Origin: Trichosporon coremiiforme
Lineage: Eukaryota; Basidiomycota; Tremellomycetes; Trichosporonales; Trichosporonaceae
DNA length: 64,000 bases
Direction of reading: 5' to 3'
Assembly: GCA_039545355.1 (NCBI GenBank)
Contig: BCJJ01000002.1
Location: 1,645,518 to 1,709,517 of the forward strand
Shown: in pieces, positions 59,841 through 64,000 of the stretch
Position numbering within the stretch: position 1 is the first letter of the stretch
How the letters are laid out: each line of letters opens with the position of its first letter
Position numbers and translations under genes: made by a program
The notes under the pieces: generated by a model
Told to the model about the DNA's origin: nothing
The model's input: only the letters and a program-made list of their open reading frames with translations
The model's database searches: none

Positions 59841-62123
59841 TTTGGGTAGAGAGAGAGTGGATGTCGAAGGAGAGGAGAGAAATGGAGAAAAGATGAAGAT
59901 GGGTCAGAGAGGGGGTGGGTGAAAGAGATGGGATGCAGGAGTGAGGAGTAATAATATGAGGGTGAGGGCGGACAGCGCGGTGGGAGGAACGGCGAGGGAG
60001 GGGCGGGGTGGTAGGGGTAAATCGGAGAGGGAAGGAAAGGCTGATACCGCTGTTGATTCACGCGTTCGGCTTGAGACCACGCTCGTCCTCAGCTCCTCAG
60101 GCACCCTGCCCCGATAGCTCACATCGAGCACACCCAACTTTGCTTGTTCGGAGGAGGCTCGAGGCTGCAGGCTGGCCGCTGGCTGAGGGATGTATTCAGC
60201 CTAGCGCATGTTCCCTATCTCTCGATGTGGGATGTGGAAGCACAGCATGAGCATGCTCGCGCGCCCGCCCGGCGCGAGGCAGACAGATGCTTGACGTGGA
60301 ACTCAGGGCGTGGGTAGACTCAGGATGCGATAGCATGATGTTCAGGGTTAGCCGCAGGAAAATGGGCCAGTCAAAAGATCGAGCTTGCTCTCGGCGGGCC
60401 CGCAGGAGGGCAGGAGGGACAGGGCAGTCAAGTCCAGGGATGAGACAGCGGCCAGGGGCCGGGTGCCGTCTGCTCCCACACTTTTTTTGACTGATCTGAT
60501 TAGATTCTAATCACTTTCCTTACTCACTTACCAACCCCGCTTGTCGGGTTCGGCGGGCTCAGCGAGCGGGACATTCGATCCTGCTTCCTGTTCCCCATTG
60601 CATCGTGCATCGTGCATCCCGAGCCCAACGGCTCTGCTCCGGTAGCCCGAGTGGGAGTGTGAGAGAGCTCCGCTGCGCAGACTAAGGTCACCGACCCAGC
60701 CCGCCCTAGCTGTACACGGGCTCTCAAGCCTCACCCTCTCCCTCACGGCCAAACAGTCCGCTTGCCTTGGGACCTTGCCGCTGACATCGTTTCATGCCTG
60801 TGGCATCCTGACAGTGCGAGTCCCTATCTAAGGATTTGTGAACGTGCATGACGCACTATGCAGTTTATAGCTACTGCCAAGAGCTGATCAGCGTCTCCCT
60901 GGCGATCTGCACATGCTGTAGTCGTACATGGCGCCGTCGCTACCAGTCAGTTCAGCAGGAACGTCGCGTCAAAAAGTGGGCCTGTAAAGACGGGCAACGG
61001 TGCGCCGAAAGAAGATTTTAGAGTTTTCTGTACCTGAACTGCAGCTTGCTCCTTTTGTGTCTGCAGCAATCGTCGAAAAACTTTTGCTCCCCGTAGATAT
61101 AACCATCCCTGTTACCAATCACCATGCGTCATACCTACCCCTTAAGAAGTTCAGAAGACATTTCGTCGGGTCTGTGGCAGAACCCCTGCCGTCTTTGTAG
61201 CCTCCGACAATCGCTCCGCGGTGCCGCTGCGGGTACCGCTGCATGGGCTGATGGTTCGGAGCAGTCTGGCCACGGTGCTGTTTGTTTTATGTCTTGAATC
61301 GCTGCTTCATGCTTCAGCTCTCACTTCGCGCATCGATTGTCTTTTGATCTATCTATAGTTTTGATTGGGAACCTGATGACTCAATACCGGCACCGAATCC
61401 TTCCGTCCCGGGCTTCTGCCTGCCTTTCGGCCCATCGGTCACGATCGTCGATCTGGAGTCCTGGTGATGCTTCGAGCGAACGTGATCATCCCGTGCGCAT
61501 AGTTATGCGCTGAGTCTATGCTGGACCCACTAGCTGAGACGGCTCGCCGGTCCGCTTCTCACTGCAGCTTTTACTAGATTCTGCCCCATGCAGCTTGCTC
61601 ATGGTGCCGCTGGTGATCGCGCTGGCCGTGCATTCATGCTGAAGCGGACATCACTCAGGTATTCCAGGGAGTCTGGCGCTGCAGGGCAGTGCTTCCTTCC
61701 TCAATCGCGATCAATCGAGGCGCTGGGCGTTTTCCATTGGCGTTCGCGGCGCGTCCAGCAGTCACCGTACGGCGCGTACCGCGTCTTGCTGCACGTTCTG
61801 CGATTGGACCCACCGAGTGCTCACGATTGCGAGCACGCCGCAGCGAACCGCGCCAGACGCGCTAGTACACGTCAGAAACTGGGCGGGAGGACCGTTCCGC
61901 CTCCCCTTGCTCCTTGCTCGACGAGCTGCCTGACTGGCTGAAATGAGCACGTGTCAGCTCGCTATCTCGGGCGTCTTTCGGGCGCAATCCTCGCGGGCAT
62001 CGCTGATAAGAAGTTCAGAGGAACGATAATAATATAAATACATCCTGGCACAGCATATGAGACAGACAGTGCGTACGGAATCTATGAGAAAATGCAATGG
62101 GGAGAAGCTACTGGGAGATTGGC
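59841..62123. other. Gene-poor region upstream of UGD1
   Basis: About 2.3 kb. The first 200 bp are the C/T-rich (coding-strand) leader and promoter of UDP-glucose dehydrogenase. The rest has only short open frames without recognisable domains, an eight-base T-run at 60482-60489, and an A/T-rich patch near 62020-62040 that is probably the 3' flank of the next gene. No tRNA or other RNA gene was recognised. Confidence 0.45.
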
Positions 62124-63645
62124 TTAAGCCTTGACGTCTTCAGCGGGAACGGAGACAGCGGCCGGCTCAGCGGCGGGCGCCGCCTGGTCGTCGAGTGTCG
62201 TCTTCTCGAGGTTGTCGGCGAGGGTAGCGGTGTCGTCCTCCTTGTAGGGGCCCGCAGAGGAAAGGGCAGAGGTGGGCTGTTCACCGTGCTGCTTCAGCGC
62301 CCAGACGATGCCATTGCCTGAGGGAGGAATCCAGACCTGACCGGCCCTGTCAATGCGCGTGCCGTCGGCGGGGACGATGCAGCAGAAGTCGGTCAGCGTG
62401 GGCCAATACAGCTCGTGCTTGAACTCGTAGTTGTAGCTGCCACCGTACTCGCAGTCGAGCTGGTCCGGAGAGATGAGCTCGGTCAGCTGGGGGTTGAAGC
62501 GGATCTTGTCGCGGGTGATCGGGTCCATGAACGGCCCGATACCAGAGAAGAACGCATTGATCCACCATGGCATGTTGACGACGAGACCGCGGCCCAGGCG
62601 CTCAACGTAGTGGTTCTGCAGGATGTGCAGCACCTTCAGTCCGGTGCTGATCGACGGGTTCGACGACGACGTAGCACTCTTGTACTGATGAATAGGTCAG
62701 TAACCGCTCAGGGGATGGAACGCCTCTGGCGAACTCACGTCAACAATAATGGCAACCTGCTCCTGTCCTTCGGGCATAAGATCGATGGCACGCTCACTAC
62801 GTCGTCAGCTGGCCCAACGTCTTCGGCTGGCTAGACTCACAGGTTATAAATCAGGTGGCGAATCTGGCGGGGCGACGTCTCCGTGTTCTCGCGGCCGGGA
62901 CGCATGTAGATGATGGGGCGCGCGTCCTTGTCGAATCCAGAGATGATTCTGTGCGTTGTGAGCTCAACGTCCAAACTGTGCCCGCAAGGGCAACCGTAGC
63001 GGGCGCGCAGGCGCTGGTGTGGCGCCGATCATGAGACCACCGGCGCCGCGACGCTCGGCTCCGAGACACCCGCCCGTGACGGTGCCGCACTCACATCTTG
63101 CCAGCCTCGGCCTCGACGCTGACGTCGTCCGGCGTAATGAGCTCGGGCTTGTACTCCCTACGCCACTTGATGGTCGCTTTGATGCGCTGCTTGGCGTTGT
63201 CCATCTTCCACTTGGACGCACGCATGTACCGGGGGTGCGTGCCAATGTCCTCGAGGAAACGCTTCTCCCACGGGTAGTACTCGTCCGTCTCCGGGAGGAT
63301 GAGCGTCTTGGTGTACTGTGCGCGTTAGGCGATAGCTCGGCTTGATGCGACAGCCTCGACGGTCTCGGCCGAACGAGGCCAGTGCAAACGTACCTCCTCG
63401 AGCTCCTTGATCTATGCATGTCAGCTGGTGTCCATGACGCCGTTCGCACACGAGTCACTCGTGTGCACTGTGAAGGTGAAACGCACCTGGGCGAGCTGGT
63501 CCTCGTCATAGGTCCACTTCTTGGTGGGCTTGACCCCAGGTGGAGGGACCGTGTAGAGATCGGTCGTCAGAGGCGGCTTGGCCTTGTCGACAGAGGTCGA
63601 GCTCGAGTTGGCCGAGTTGTCCTTGGAGCGGCTAAAGAATCCCAT
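62124..63645 (-). CDS. Sec14-like (CRAL-TRIO) phosphatidylinositol transfer protein, Pdr16-like
   Basis: Exons in transcription order: 63645-63487, 63411-63394, 63315-63095, 62948-62841, 62796-62739, 62684-62124, giving 374 residues; every junction is GT-AG and in phase. The second exon is only 18 nt (IKELEE). The N-terminal helical CRAL-TRIO-N part includes YYPWEKRFLEDIGTHPRYMR and KQRIKATIKWRREYKPELIT. The lipid-binding domain includes GFDKDARPIIYMRPGRENT, ERAIDLMPEGQEQVAIIVDY, LKVLHILQNHYVERLGRGLV, VNMPWWINAFFSGIGPFMDP, TRDKIRFN and ELISPDQLDCEYGGSYNYEF. Relatives Pdr16/Pdr17 bind phosphatidylinositol and sterol and affect azole tolerance and membrane lipid composition. The C-terminal tail is low-complexity Ala/Pro/Glu. 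Assignment to the Pdr16 branch is likely but not proven. Confidence 0.88.
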
Positions 63646-64000
63646 GGTGAGTTTACTGAAGTCAAGAGGATCGGAGAGTGTTCTTGGAGGTGTGCGATAT
63701 GACGACTGTGGAGAAGCCAAGATCGGGGCTGGCGTTGACGTCGCGTTACTCGAAAGATCGGAAGTCACCCCGAAAGAAAATAAATCTGGGCCACCAGAGG
63801 GGTCCGCTCGGGCAGCCTGGCTCGGCCTGGCGTCTGGCCGTTGGGCATGGCCGCCATGGCCGCCGCCGTGGGGGCCATACGATGATATAACGGCCAAGCT
63901 CCTTAAGCTCAGGGTTCCTCTAGACCCTCCACCGGCGCCTTACCTAAGGTCATCGGTGTCATCTCCCCACGTCCCTGCTTATCTCGTACACGGCGGACAA
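63646..64000. other. Upstream region of the Pdr16-like gene, to window end
   Basis: About 350 bp that should hold the promoter of the Pdr16-like gene. Tandem-like GGCCGCCATGGCCGCC at 63848-63863 was noted. No coding exon could be supported before the window ends. Confidence 0.4.

Overview
The window is nuclear DNA of a basidiomycete yeast, most likely a tremellomycete near Trichosporon/Cutaneotrichosporon/Apiotrichum. It is moderately GC-rich and holds densely packed genes broken by many short introns, mostly 36-70 nt with CTRAC-type branch points. It also carries a hyaluronan-synthase-like GT2 enzyme, a UDP-glucose dehydrogenase and a Kre9/Knh1-type GPI protein. Species assignment is inference. 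Exon coordinates were built by hand from splice motifs, reading phase and family conservation, and no alignment was run.

Layout. 0-10.7 kb: end of a long-chain acyl-CoA synthetase; a DDT-WHIM-PHD chromatin protein; SUMO; CTP synthase; a Sel1-like protein. 10.7-13.7 kb: no gene. 13.7-21.9 kb: enolase, Tel2, a proteasome-assembly chaperone (PAC3-like) and the GT2 enzyme. 21.9-30.7 kb: a gene-poor stretch with only an intron-bearing tRNA-Ala and a secreted bacterial-type peptidoglycan peptidase (two PG-binding domains plus VanY/M15). 30.7-34.2 kb: an amino-acid permease with a structurally complete Tc1-type transposon inserted 29 bp after its stop. 34.5-39.7 kb: an F-box protein and a DUF1776 protein. 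42.7-50.2 kb: a GPI-anchored wall protein, a Rap1-like telomere protein, a possible small Trp-rich protein, the SF3b p14 subunit and zuotin. 50.6-63.6 kb: a YML020W-like hydrolase, an aldo-keto reductase, the NuA4 subunit Eaf7, UDP-glucose dehydrogenase and a Sec14/Pdr16-like protein.

Gene connections are modest, as usual in a eukaryotic chromosome. UDP-glucose dehydrogenase makes UDP-glucuronate, a donor that the GT2 enzyme could use for hyaluronan or capsule-type polysaccharide. Tel2 and Rap1 both concern telomeres. The acyl-CoA synthetase and the Pdr16-like protein both concern lipids. The most unusual items are the bacterial-type peptidoglycan peptidase; an enolase intron whose reading frame requires AT-AC borders; a CTP-synthase intron whose conserved frame requires a TG 3' splice site; the Tc1 element; and a tRNA-Ala with a 6-nt intron.
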